A stretch of DNA of 64,000 nt from Isoetes taiwanensis (taxonomy: Eukaryota > Streptophyta > Lycopodiopsida > Isoetales > Isoetaceae): the NCBI GenBank assembly GCA_021234155.1, contig JAJEKV010000004.1:124001-188000 (forward strand), read 5' to 3'. The position numbers and the translations under genes were made by a program. Below are positions 1 through 10,549 of this stretch, piece by piece. Below the pieces are notes generated by a model. It ran no database searches. It had not been told where the DNA came from and saw only the letters and a program-made list of their open reading frames with translations. Every line of letters begins with the position of its first letter. The stretch's first letter is position 1.

Positions 1-513
1 ACTTCTGAGATGAGAAGTGGAAAAGCGAAGAAGTGCTATTTTTCTTGGATTCTAGCGTATTGGCGGTCGGATTTATAGTTTGAATGCGATATGGCATCGC
101 ATATTTTGCTACTTTGAGATGGAGGAACAAAAGGCGGTTCTTTAATCGTGGGCTGCTGAATACGCTTCCGCTTCATCGTAAAATATCTGAGTTCTAGCCA
201 TGTGATATGTGATATTCGGTGGATTTTGTGCAGATGGCCGGCTTGAACAAATAAGAGGAGATGGCTCGCTACTGTAGCAGGGTTTTAGAAGCTTCATTCG
301 CTCCTGCTTTAGTGCATCCAATAGTGGCAGTTGCTATGTTGAAGTCAAATGACATCGAGATTCTTGGCAATGGATGTCAACGGGCCCTTGAAAATAGAGC
401 CACATCAGCGTTTGACCCCATTCGTGGCGTTATGCGTAATGGGATGGGCCTAGAGGGCATATCCTGCGAATATTCCCCTATCTAATGGCTGGGAATTCAC
501 TAGAGCGCCCATC
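1..513. other. Left-edge flank, nothing recognised
   Basis: I see no supported gene or repeat here. The only open frames are short and show no recognisable motif. The stretch precedes the 5' LTR of element A and may be interior sequence of CACTA element F, whose terminus lies on the other side of A, but no sequence in this stretch proves that. Confidence 0.4.
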
Positions 514-1701
514 TGCGATATATGGCACGGTTTGGATAATACCATGTATATTTGTGCTAAGGTTATGCATTGGCATAAAATTCGTCACCAGCCTTAAGCC
601 AAAAAATTTGCAATAAGAAAAAAAACCCTATAGCTGGTCTCGGGCAAAACCCTATCCAAACCACCATTGTTTCTGCACCATAGTCTGCCATGTCGGAGTA
701 TCCAAATAGCAGTTTCGAAGCCATGGAAACAATTGTCGGTGCCGACTCCAGAGAACAAGGATGCGGTGCCGAATCCAAAGAACCAGGAACTGATTTGGAT
801 TGGAAAGTTTTGGGCGCCAAAGCAGATAAGAAGAGAGGTATTGCGAGATTACGGATTGCGGTTGGGTGAAATCAAGTTGCCATTTGAATCACGAAGTTGA
901 TCTTTGAATTTGATCTTTGTGAAGAACCGATTCTTTGGGCTGAATGCCTACATTACATTGCTATTACATTGCTTGAGGAACTGAGAGTTGCAGAAAACAA
1001 ATAACCTGAAGCAAAGTTTTGATTGATTGTAGCTGATCTCTGATCACTATGGAGAGATAAGTTGCTGTACATTTTATTGCATAAATACAAAATGTTTGAT
1101 GGTTGCTCAATTGAGAAATTGTTCCTGTGCATTAGTACTCTACTTTTTTAGGATGCTTCCATGTCATTAACGATAGTTTTTGCTGATATTTAGATCTGTC
1201 CATAAACTTCAAGTAGTCAATAGCCTTGCAATAGCCATAATTGTCTTCTGTAAACAGATAATGGGATTCAGTGTTGTTATATCCGTTTGCTAACTGGAGT
1301 TATGTAACCTGTTCACAGATTTCTGCACTTTTGCTATATCCATGCATTAACCCTTTTGCATATTCTCTTGCTTATAAATTCCTTCTGTAGCATGTAGTCA
1401 ATCACATCCAAATAGAATTCTGCCACGTCTTACATCCGTCTAATCTATATCCAGTCATTAAACTTTCTATTCTGTTGCATATAGGCAAGCTCATCCAAAT
1501 AAAATTCTGCTACAAATTACATCATTCCACCCTATTTGATAGAGTTGATCTTAGAGACCGTATCCTCCTGCATTCCCAAGATAATCCTTTATCCCTTCAT
1601 TTTGGCATCTTATTACATACTGTGGGGAATATTGGCTGGCTTCCATAACAGCCTGGAGGTCTGATCATTGGGTGGTGAACTCTTAGATTAACAGTTCACC
1701 A
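514..1701 (+). repeat. 5' LTR of element A
   Basis: This is a direct repeat of 8593-9805. From about 960 to 1460 the two copies are almost base-for-base identical. It ends in ACCA at 1701, three bases before the primer-binding site. The first 39 bases are only loosely similar to the other copy. A 25-base stretch present in the 3' copy near 9552 is missing here near 1470. Several differences between copies (around 850-930) fall on CTG/CAG triplets. Confidence 0.85.
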
Positions 1702-1704
1702 TTT

Positions 1705-1722
1705 TGGAGGTCCTACCGAGAT
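1705..1722 (+). promoter_or_regulatory. Primer-binding site of element A, tRNA-Gln-like
   Basis: The 18 bases TGGAGGTCCTACCGAGAT begin with the expected TGG and lie three bases after the LTR. Their reverse complement, ending in GGACCTCCA, matches my recollection of the 3' end of plant tRNA-Gln including CCA. It does not fit initiator tRNA-Met, which B and C use. Confidence 0.7.
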
Positions 1723-1741
1723 TTTCTATAAGATAGGATAA

Positions 1742-3815
1742 ATGTGGACCAGGAGTAAGACAAAAGGGGAAGGAATGAATGAGCAGCGTGTTGAACATAC
1801 AGTTGACATGACAGAATTACCTTCTGCTTTCCATCTGCATATGAAATCCTCCCAAGTGACAGAACAGATACCTGAAGTGGTTCAAACTCCATACGCCCGG
1901 ATGCTAAATACTATGTTTGATACACCAGCTCCTGCAGAGATGCATGATCATGAAGGAGAGCCATCAATGGCTGAGCCAGTGCTTCAGACTGCAGACACAA
2001 ATCAGGTGGTCACCACCAAATATTTAGAGAACATTTTGGCTCCCTTGGCACCTGGAGCACCAGCATATAGCGCAGATGTTGGCCCTGCAGCATTTTTAGC
2101 TGAATTTGAAGATTATTATGAACAGTATGGGCATAGGAGAGGCACAAAGTTGGAAGTTTTTGGCAAATGCATGAAGGGAGAAGATGCCCAAGGTTGGTAT
2201 GAATTCTTCATCACCTATGAAGGCTGTTCTTGGGAGCAGTTAGTAGAGTCCTTTTTGGAAAGATTTGGAGGCGAAATAAATTCAGATGCCTTGCTGGAAG
2301 AGTTACCTAAGTTCAAAATTGGAATTTCTGAACCAGTAGCGAAATATGCGGAGCGCTTTGCGAAGTATTGCAAGGTATGTAGGGAAAAAGGAGTAGATGC
2401 ACCCTTATATCAGACAACTTACTACGTCATACAAGGACTAGCGCGCAGAGAAAGAATCTGTCAAAAGCTGAATAAGATGAGTAGGGCAGGTGTTTACAAA
2501 GGCAAAAGCTTTGGCTGCAGAAATTGGGGAGGATATGGTAAACCATAACAGATTAAGCAAGGAGGTTTGGAAGGAATCCAAATTGCCCAACATGCAGCCT
2601 GTGTATGCCATAAACAAAGAATATGCATTGGAACACAATGGTGCAGATTGTTATGCCATTCGAGGAGCAAAAGGAGATAAAAAAGAAAGCCACTCTAATC
2701 TGGACAATGGCATGGCAGAGTTAAGGGAGGAATTGAAAAGAGCCCAAGAGGAGTTAAAAAATAAAAAAGAGCAGGCTCTTACACATCAAGAAGGTTTTAA
2801 ATTACTGTTGGAAGAGCTCAAAAGCATGAAAGAGGCTGTGAACAAAAAGGAGTTGGCATGCAAGAATTGCCTAAAAGTTGGACATGATGAGACTAGATGT
2901 TTTCGGAAGCCGTGCCTAAAGTGTGGTAAATCAGGCCATTTTGGTAGAGAATGCCCAGTATGTAGTTACTGCAATCAAGGCCATGATGTTCAGTTTTGCC
3001 ACGTTAAGGCATATGATATGTCGTTGGGAATCAATCGGGCTGTTGGCAAGGTTAAGGCTGCTGGGAAAACAAGCTCGTGCTTGATTGAGTTAGGTGAACC
3101 TGAATGTGAACCTGTTTTAGCAGTGACCAGACATCAAGTCAAGGGCAGAATTGAGCCACCAAGGATTCGAGCAGAAAGAATGCAATCAGACGTACCCAAT
3201 GCTGTTAAGGCAAATTCTGATGAGCAGAAGCATGTCAGGTTTTCAGAGCCTCCTACTAGGCATAGGGAAGAGCATTTAGCTCATGGGCATATTCAGGTTG
3301 AGCAATTGTTAAAAAATATAAAAGTGTCAATTGATTTGTTAACCTTATTCCGCGAAGCTCCAGCTTATAGACAAGGATTTCTAAGGCTTGTGGAGCCTCC
3401 AGGGGTAAATACAAATACTTTACTGTTGCAAGAAGGGAAGATAGAGGATCCTGGCGTAATAACCTGTGCTGCCCAAATCAGAGATCACGATTTGAGCAAA
3501 GTAATTGTAGATGGAGGATCGGGGGTTAATGTAATGCCTTATCATGTGATGACAAGGTTGGGGTTAAAAATCACAACCACGCCTTTAATAATTAGGGGAT
3601 TCAACCACCAAGCAGTTTCTCCCATAGGACTGATCGAAGATGTCAGACTCATTATAGAAGGTGTTATATCGTATGTTGATTTCTTAGTGGTATCAATACC
3701 TGAAGGACAAGGTGCAAATGCATATGATTTGTTGTTAGGAAGAACATGGTTGAAATCTGTCAATGCAAAAACCTCCTGGAGGAAGGCAAGTGTACGATCA
3801 CGGATGGCCATATGA
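1742..3815 (+). pseudogene. gag: Element A gag and protease, frameshifted
   Basis: The first frame (1742-2548) encodes a gag-type capsid region. A shift near 2490-2540 moves the protein into the frame 2490-3815. That frame holds three zinc knuckles from about 2859: CKNC-x4-H-x4-C, CLKCGKSGHFGREC, and a variant CSYC-x3-H-x4-C. They should bind the genomic RNA. A coiled, K/E-rich stretch precedes them. The aspartic protease follows, with a DGGSG active-site motif near 3508 and the downstream LLLGRTWL block near 3730. Gag forms the particle and the protease processes the polyprotein. The single shift is the only break in this part. Confidence 0.85.
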
Positions 3816-4528
3816 CTGCAATTCTATACACAAGTTCAAATGTTACAGGTCAGGAACCAGCAATTAATTATGTAGAGGTGTTGCAATCTACAGGGCTAGG
3901 ATGCTATGTCTTAAAAAGTAAATCATTGGAAGATGATTATATTGCAGGGGCAACAGAGCAACTATGTTTGCAAATTGATTCTCAACCGTCAGTGGATGCT
4001 ACTATGTGGTTTGATGGTGGAGTTTCAAGTAAATTGGGGGTATCAGCTATTGGAATAGTGATTAAATCACAAGCAGGCGATACCCCGGCAGAGAAAGGAG
4101 AACTAATATCACTTTGTTCTAACAATATGTCTGAGTACGTTGCATTACTTACGGGGTTGCATATGGCCCATGAACTTGGACTGAACAGGCTGCAAGTATA
4201 CGGGGACTCTGAGCTAGTGTGTAAACAAGTAAATCAGCAATACCAAGTCAAAAGCCATCAATTAGAACCTATTTATGAACAGGTGATACAAGTATTGAAG
4301 TTATTTAACTATGTTGAGGTGAACCATATTCCACGAAAAAAAATGAGGAGGCTGATGCGTTATGTAAGCAAGCTATTATGGCAGCTCTTTCAGAAGGGTG
4401 TTTGCCTGAAGAAGAAAGTTCTGATATCTCACAAGATTTTTGTGAATTTTTTTCAATCTCCACAGAATGTCGGGGCATTAAAAGGGACAATATTTCAAAA
4501 AATGGAGTTTCAAGGTCCTTGTTTGTAG
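3746..4528 (+). pseudogene. Element A RNase H placed before the reverse transcriptase
   Basis: The reading frame holds an RNase H fold from about 4000 to 4340. Visible motifs are WFDGG (first catalytic Asp), GELISLCSNNMSEY (Glu and the SNN-AEY-like block), VYGDSELV (Asp) and QQYQVK. It ends near NHIPR, where a run of A residues (4334-4342) disrupts the frame. RNase H removes RNA from RNA-DNA hybrids during reverse transcription. This type, with GDSELV and a plant-type core, resembles the second (archaeal-like) RNase H of Tat elements, but it lies between protease and RT. The last 150 bases of the frame are probably out of frame. Confidence 0.75.
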
Positions 4529-5357
4529 AAAATGACGTGAGTGACCAAGAGGCGGAGAAATTGCAGAAATTGTTTCAGACCTATGATGAGTGTTTTGCTT
4601 GGGAGTACAAGGAGCTCAAAGGGATATCTCCTGATGTAGCAAAGTTCCATATCAGATTAAAGGAGGATGCAAAACCTGTTCAATATAAGTTAAGAAGAAT
4701 AAATCCCTTGCTGGTGCAACTCGTCAAGGATGAAATAGGTAAACTTTGTGAGGTTGGATTTATATTTTCCATCGAGAACCCGTCTTGGGTATCTGCTATA
4801 GTCCCATTGAAGAAGAGAAATGGCAATATCAGGGTGTGCGTGGATTACTCAGATTTAAATAAAGCTACCCTACGAGATCCTTTTCCTCTTCCATTCCAAG
4901 AGGAAATATTATATATTTACTTGAGCAGGCCAAAAAGTGTTCTCATTCATGGATGGATTCGGTAGTTTAACCGAATCTGAGGTTCTTTGCAGAAGATAAG
5001 GCAAAAACAACATTTGTAACCCCATGGGGGGTGTATGCCATGAATGTCATGCCATTCGGATTAATGAATGCCCCTGCTACCTTTCAACGCGCAATGGTGG
5101 TGGCTTATGAACAAATGTTAGGGAAAGAATTGGGCATATTCCTGGATGATTTATGTTTGGCTAATGAAAGGAGGCTACATATCAAAAAATTGCAGGAAGT
5201 ATTTGAGTTGAGCAGGGCGTCCAAAATTTGTTTAAACCCTTTAAAATGTAACTTCATGGTAAGAGAAGGTGTATTGCTGGGTCATAGAATCAATAATCAT
5301 GGATTGCACATAGCAGAAGAGAAAATTGAGATCATATCTCATTTGCCTACACCATAA
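4378..5357 (+). pseudogene. pol: Element A reverse transcriptase, frameshifted
   Basis: The frame 4378-4965 carries the N-terminal half: YDECFAWEYKEL, then HIRLKEDAKPVQYKLRR, and the finger motif RVCVDYSDLNKAT. After a break between 4930 and 5030, the frame 5031-5357 carries VMPFGLMNAPATFQRAM and the catalytic FLDD, equivalent to the usual YxDD. It ends with LLGHRI and thumb residues. The palm aspartate normally found just after DLNKAT falls in the broken section. As it stands no functional RT can be made. Confidence 0.85.
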
Positions 5358-5988
5358 GCTTGATAAAGGAAATAATGAAGGTTGATTGGTACATGTTCTT
5401 TTTTAAGAATACATATTCCCAACTTTTCTCATCTAATTGCTCCAATAGTGAAGCTTACTAGAGTTGGCAACCTGGGAAGGCGAGAGAAGCGATAAAATTT
5501 TGTGGTCGTTTGGAGTGAAGAATCATAAAAAGCATCTGAAGAGTTCTTTGTTGGCCATGAAAAAGCGGTTGGGTTAATGCCACCGGACCTTCAAAAGCCC
5601 TTTCAAGCATATATTACGGTGACAAAAGAGGCTATAGGTGTTGCATTATGTCGGAAAAGGATGGCAAAAAAGCGAGGTTAGGGTTATTTTCTATGCTGGA
5701 AAGTTGTTTAGCATTGTAGAGGAAAGATATGTATTGTTGGAAAAGTATGCACTTGGGATAGTTTATTTATTTGAAAAGTATCAACATTTGCTAGCTGACC
5801 AATATACAGAAATAATAATCAAAAGAAATCCCATGTCACTCGTAGCAGGAAGAATTTTGAAGAAAGCCAAGCTTCAAAAATGGCATGCTTATTTGCAGCA
5901 ATTTGACTTTGATGTGAAGCCTACAACATCATTGTCAAACCCAAGTAGGTATATTCCTTATGCCTTTATGTCAAAAGATGTGACCTAA
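5358..5988 (+). pseudogene. Element A second, degraded RNase H region after RT
   Basis: The frame 5638-5988 has the pattern of the ordinary gypsy RNase H that follows RT: IFYAGKLFSIVEERY, then EKYALGIVYLFEKYQHLL and KKAKLQKWHAYLQQFDFDV. The equivalent of the usual DASDxAVGAVL start is seen only as remnants near 5620-5645 in another frame. The segment 5358-5637 has no clean frame. This copy together with 3746-4340 means the element had two RNase H domains. Confidence 0.65.
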
Positions 5989-5999
5989 GATGATGTTAA

Positions 6000-7853
6000 A
6001 GAGGATGATGCTACAATGGAGTTAATTCAGGTAAAAGACTCTTGGATGTTGCCATATCTATATCTGTTACAGGGAAAGGAGCTGCCTACGCACTATGGAA
6101 AAACAGAGATAAAAAGAATTAAAAGGCGATTCTTTGCACTTTGTTTTAGTTGAAGGAATTTTGTGCAAGCGAGACATCCGTGGAGTCCTTTTAAGGTGTC
6201 TAAATGAGGAAGAACAGGAATATGCTCTGGAACAGTGCCATTATGGAGTATCTTGTGAGGGGCATTTTTGCGGGGCAGGCCCGCAAAGACGAAGGATTAT
6301 GAGAGCAGGTTATTATTGGCCAACACTACATAGAGATTCCCATCAGTATGTAATGAGATGCCATTATTGCCAGATCTATGCCCCAAAAAAAGACCAACTT
6401 TCTTTGAACTCAACACTATTCCCACCATTGGACCATTTCATACTTGGGGCCTTGATTTTATTGGACCCTTGCCCACTACAACTGCTGGTTACCAATTTAT
6501 ATTGATGGCGACTGACTATTTTACTAAATGGGTGGAAGCCATTCCATGTAGAGTAGCTAATGCACAGGTAACATGCTCTTTTGTGTTCCATCACATTTGT
6601 TGCAGGTTTGGGGTGCCACAGGTCATGATCAGTGATCGCGGTTCACATTTTATGAACGAGTTGATGCAGCATATGGCAGGTAACTTGAAGATGCGGCATA
6701 TGTTTTTCTAGCTTCGTATTATCCTAAGTGCAGCGGGCAAGCGAGAATCCTCAACAAACAACTAATTAGGATGCTAAAGAAGATGGTAGCGAGCATGGTA
6801 GCGGCTGGGCAACACATATGAGTTGACCATTTGGGCTGCCGTACTCAAGTGAATGCGGCAACAAAATTTTCACCTTTCGGTTGGTTTATGCCGTGAGGCA
6901 TTAGAGGAAAAAATGAGATCACATTTTGTCCCATTAAGGGATGCTTAAAATGCCATGTCGGCTTTTTAAAAAGCGTCCAATAAGAGAAGAGCTCCGGTAT
7001 ATCTCATTCCAATTATTATGTGGCAGCTCTGTAATTAATGCGTTTGCAACTAACTTCATACTATCATTTTTTTTCATTATAACTTTTGATCCGAACTCGA
7101 TTCAAGAACTTTCAGTAGCAATGGGTTTCGTCTTCACAAGATCTATCTAGTGATAACCCATTCATACATCTTTTACGATATAAATATATAAGAAATAAGC
7201 AAAAAATCATATTTTTTTAAGGTTAATGCATATGACCATATTGAAATACATCATAACCATATATCATTGGAAAGATCTTTTCATTCCGCATCTAATGCAA
7301 CAAACGCCGCAACATTTTGACAAGTGGATCAAAAGTTATGGGGGAAAAACAACAACAATGAAGTTGTTGGTGCTGCATTAATTGCAGTTAATAGAGGGTA
7401 GCCATTCCATTGGAGAATTCTTATGGGGATGAAATGAGATCTCAAATTTCCTCTAATGCGCTTTCTCCCTTGGAGCTGGAAGTACCTTCCTTGCGAGTGG
7501 CTGCTACATCCACAAACGAGAACCTCTTGACAATCGCAGATCGTTTGAATGAAGTGGATGTTCTTGACGAGCACAGGTATCTGGCATATATGGCTAACCA
7601 GCTCAAAAAGAATAAGGACAGGATTTATTTCAGAAACAAGCATGGAGCGGCAGAATTTTTTGAAGTAGGCCAGCTTGTTCGTAAGTGGAACAAGGCCCAA
7701 GAAGATAGCAGGAAGAAATTTCAGCCCTTATGGGAAGGACCATACACAGTTGCACGCGTTTGCGGATATCACTCATACAATCTCAGTCACTTAACAGGCG
7801 AAATCCTTCCAAATCCTATAAATGGGTCACAGCTGAAGGCCTATTGGCCTTAG
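6000..7853 (+). pseudogene. Element A integrase, broken
   Basis: The H2C2 zinc finger (6134-6390: CHYGVSCEGHFC, ending CHYCQIYAP) is followed in another frame (6358-6711) by the DDE core with WGLDFIGPL and MISDRGSHF. The catalytic Glu segment falls in the broken AT-rich stretch 6712-7400. The frame 7410-7853 is the integrase C-terminal domain: KDRIYFRNKH, WEGPYTVARV and the end LKAYWP. No chromodomain follows. Integrase inserts the element cDNA in the genome. At least three frame breaks are visible. Confidence 0.8.
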
Positions 7854-8592
7854 GCTGAAGGGATCAACCTTTTGTTTTGGGCATAATGTTGGCTACGCGT
7901 GCGGAGCCAACGTAGACATATAGTTAGATTTAGTTCAATTGCATTTTCTGATCATGTGGCTTTTTTAGGTGCGGTTGCAAGTGAGTTTGTTGAAGAATTA
8001 GTGGGCAACCATCATAGCATTAAGTGCGGCAAAACCCACGATTGAGCGGTTTGACCACTGTGAAATCAAGGTTCAGCAACTTAGAATTTACACAAGGGGA
8101 AGGTTATATCAGGACGAAAGGTAATGGCCCAAGAGGTATTGCTCACGACATGGTAAGATATGGTGTATAAACTAGAAAATGTCAAACGTACTTGTTTTGT
8201 CATCCTCCCAGCTATTCTGCCATGTTTCCTTTCTACTTGTTTATCCCTCGCCAATTTTATGCCATACCATGCTGCCTCCCTAGTCCTTCTACTTGTTTTA
8301 TCACGCACCAGTCTTTATGCCATACCATGATGTCCATTTTCTCCTTGCCGTTACTCTGAAATCCATTTGCCTTATCAAGACCTGCTACACTATTGTCTAT
8401 TCTATATTATGCCCATCATTAAATTGCTAGCACCGAGCTCTCTGGTCACATTGCATGGTCACAATGCATGAAATAAGCATGAGCAAATCTATCCATCCAT
8501 TATTGCAAGTGCCAACATAATCTAGTTTACCACAGCCCATCTTGATCTTTGGACAAAATCGTGATGTACCAAAGACAAAAAAAGCTTAAATC
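7854..8592 (+). other. Element A 3' untranslated region
   Basis: There is no coding signal. A purine-rich run (AAAGACAAAAAAAG, about 8572-8585) lies just before the possible TG start of the 3' LTR at 8593 and is the best polypurine-tract candidate. That position supports the longer LTR boundary over the start at 8640. Confidence 0.5.
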
Positions 8593-9805
8593 TGCCATTT
8601 TATGCCCAAGTTGTTAAGCCTAGTATTTTTGCCTATATTTGTGCTAAGGTTATGCATTGGCATAAAATTCGTCACCAGCCTTAAGCCAAAAAATTTGCAA
8701 TAAGAAAAAAACCCTATAGCTGGTCTCGGGCAAAACCCTATCCAAACCACCATTGTTTCTGCACCATAGTCTGCCATGTCGGAGTATCCAAATAGCAGTT
8801 TCGAAGCCATGGAAGCAATTGTCGGTGCTGACTCCAGAGAACAAGGATGCGGTGCCGAATCCAAAGAACCAGGAGCTGATTTGGATTGGAAAGTTTTGGG
8901 CGCCAAAGCAGATAAGAAGAGAGGTATTGCGAGATTCTGGATTGCGCTGGGTGAAATTCAAGTTGCCATTTGAATGCGAAGTTGATGCTGAATTTGATGC
9001 TGTGAAGAACCGTTGCTGGAACTGAATGCCTACATTACATTGCTATTACATTGCTTGAGGCACTGAGAGTTGCAGAAAACAAATAACCTGAAGCAAAGTT
9101 TTGATTGATTGTAGCTGATCTCTGATCACTATGGAGAGATAAGTTGCTGTACATTTTATTGCATAAATACAAAATGTTTGATGGTTGCTCAATTGAGAAA
9201 TTGTTCCTGTGCATTAGTACTCTACTTTTTTAGGATGCTTCCATGTCATTAACGATAGTTTTTGCTGATATTTAGATCTGTCCATAAACTTCAAGTAGTC
9301 AATAGCCTTGCAATAGCCATAATTGTCTTCTGTAAACAGATAATGGGATTCAGTGTTGTTATATCCGTTTGCTAACTGGAGTTATGTAACCTGTTCACAG
9401 ATTTCTGCACTTTTGCTATATCCATGCATTAACCCTTTTGCATATTCTCTTGCTTATAAATTCCTTCTGTAGCATGTAGTCAATCACATCCAAATAGAAT
9501 TCTGCCACGTCTTACATCCGTCTAATCTATATCCAGTCATTAAACTTTCTCAAATTCTCATGCTTATAAATCCATTCTGTTGCATATAGGCAAGCTCATC
9601 CAAATAAAATTCTGCTACAAATTACATCATTCCACCTATTTGATAGAGTTGATCTTAGAGACCGATCCTCCTCGCATTCCCAAGATAATCCTTTATCCCT
9701 TCATTTTGGCATCTTATTACATACTGTGGGGAATATTGGCTGGCTGCCATAACAGCCTGGAGGTCTGATCATTGGGTGGTGAACTCTTAGATTAACAGTT
9801 CACCA
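8593..9805 (+). repeat. 3' LTR of element A
   Basis: Direct repeat of 514-1701. It is the better-preserved copy: CTG triplets around 8936-9030 are intact here where the 5' copy shows altered or lengthened sequence. It ends in ACCA at 9805, followed by ATAGG, which has no match on the left side. Confidence 0.85.
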
Positions 9806-10280
9806 ATAGGTCAACATAAAGTCAAGCATAGCGTCAATTGCATGGTCAGAACTAGAGTCAGATGACGTGCATGCTTGAACCTAATGCCAACACCTTTGAC
9901 TCATAGTGCATCAGCTGTTACGTCAGTTATAACGTCAGTTATAGCATTAGATTGGTTAAAATGATATAGCATCATCTTTAGAGTCAGACATAACGTCAAA
10001 ATTAGAGTCAGATGACATGTATATTTGAACCTAATGTTAACACCTTCGACTCATAGTGCATCAGCTCCTACCTCAGCTATAACGTCAGCTGTAGCGTTAG
10101 ATTGGTTAAAATGATATAGCATCATCCATAGAGTCAGATATAGCGTCAGAATTAGCAGCAGAGAAATATCTAACTATAAGTGCTGCTAATAACTACAGAA
10201 CATTGTTTTCACCTCAAAAAACACCAAAAATATCATTCTGACGCTAAAACTGACTCTAATACCCCCTTCCTCTTGTAGTG
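9806..10280 (-). mobile_element. CACTA element F, terminal and subterminal region
   Basis: Read on the minus strand the element starts at 10280 with CACTACAAGAGGAAGG, the hallmark CACTA terminus and very similar to the terminus of element Z. Inward lie many short GTCAG/TAACGTCA motifs, as expected for subterminal transposase-binding repeats. Only this end is in view. Element A abuts its inner side at 9805, and the other end is either left of the window or lost. It cuts the gag of element E. Confidence 0.75.
9845..10170. repeat. 150-bp tandem repeat in CACTA F
   Basis: Units begin at 9845, 9995 and, partially, 10145, each opening with GTCARAAYTAG. The first two are full length and clearly homologous, both containing GACTCATAGTGCATCAGCT and GATTGGTTAAAATGATATAGC. 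They are subterminal repeats of the CACTA element. Confidence 0.8.
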
Positions 10281-10549
10281 TGCCTCTTCTTTTCCTCTTC
10301 CGTTCCCTGTCGGGTGCCGATTTTCTTCTCTTTCGGCTTGGGGTACTTCGTCAATACCTCCCACAGGTGGTGGAGGTGGTGGCAACAGTCCGTACTCTTG
10401 AGCGTGCATAAGTGGAGTTGCCCTTTGGAATAATTCTGCATCGATTCCCATCCGGGCCAACCTTGCATTCACTGCTTCGACTATCATGCCTTGTTCGTCG
10501 TCGTGTTCCCGGCCGAACAGGTTCCTAGGTTGCCATTGGTGCTGCCGGC
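10281..10549 (-). pseudogene. gag: Element E gag N-terminal fragment, between CACTA F and element B
   Basis: The minus-strand frame 10487-10233 reads MIVEAVNARLARMGIDAELF and then a proline run and charged residues, like the N-terminal gag of element B (17500-17303). It is open upstream of the ATG to the insertion site of B. The piece continues, across B, the start codon and 15 codons at 23711-23665, although the frames do not meet exactly. CACTA F interrupts it at 10280. Bases 10545-10549 are the CCGGC target duplication of B. Confidence 0.6.
10545..10549. repeat. Target-site duplication of element B, left copy
   Basis: CCGGC here equals CCGGC at 23665-23669, directly outside the two LTR ends. 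Confidence 0.9.

Larger units (their letters stand above)
514..9805 (+). mobile_element. Element A: Tat/Athila-like Ty3/gypsy LTR retrotransposon, degraded
   Basis: Two direct LTR copies of about 1.15-1.2 kb flank an internal region coding, in order, gag with zinc knuckles, aspartic protease, an RNase H, reverse transcriptase, a second degraded RNase H-like connection and integrase. There is no chromodomain, and the RNase H before the RT resembles the extra RNase H of the plant Tat group, so I place it near Tat/Athila by inference. Clear homology between LTRs starts at 553 and 8640 and ends at 1701 and 9805. Weaker similarity reaches back to a TG at 514 and 8593. I could not find a target-site duplication, so the outer ends are uncertain. 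Coding frames are broken at five or more places. Confidence 0.85.

Noticed and set aside
553-1701. Exact element A boundaries at 553 and 8640
   Set aside because: Homology is strong from there, but there is no polypurine tract next to 8640 and no target duplication. The weaker 514/8593 start fits the purine run better, so the ends are left open.
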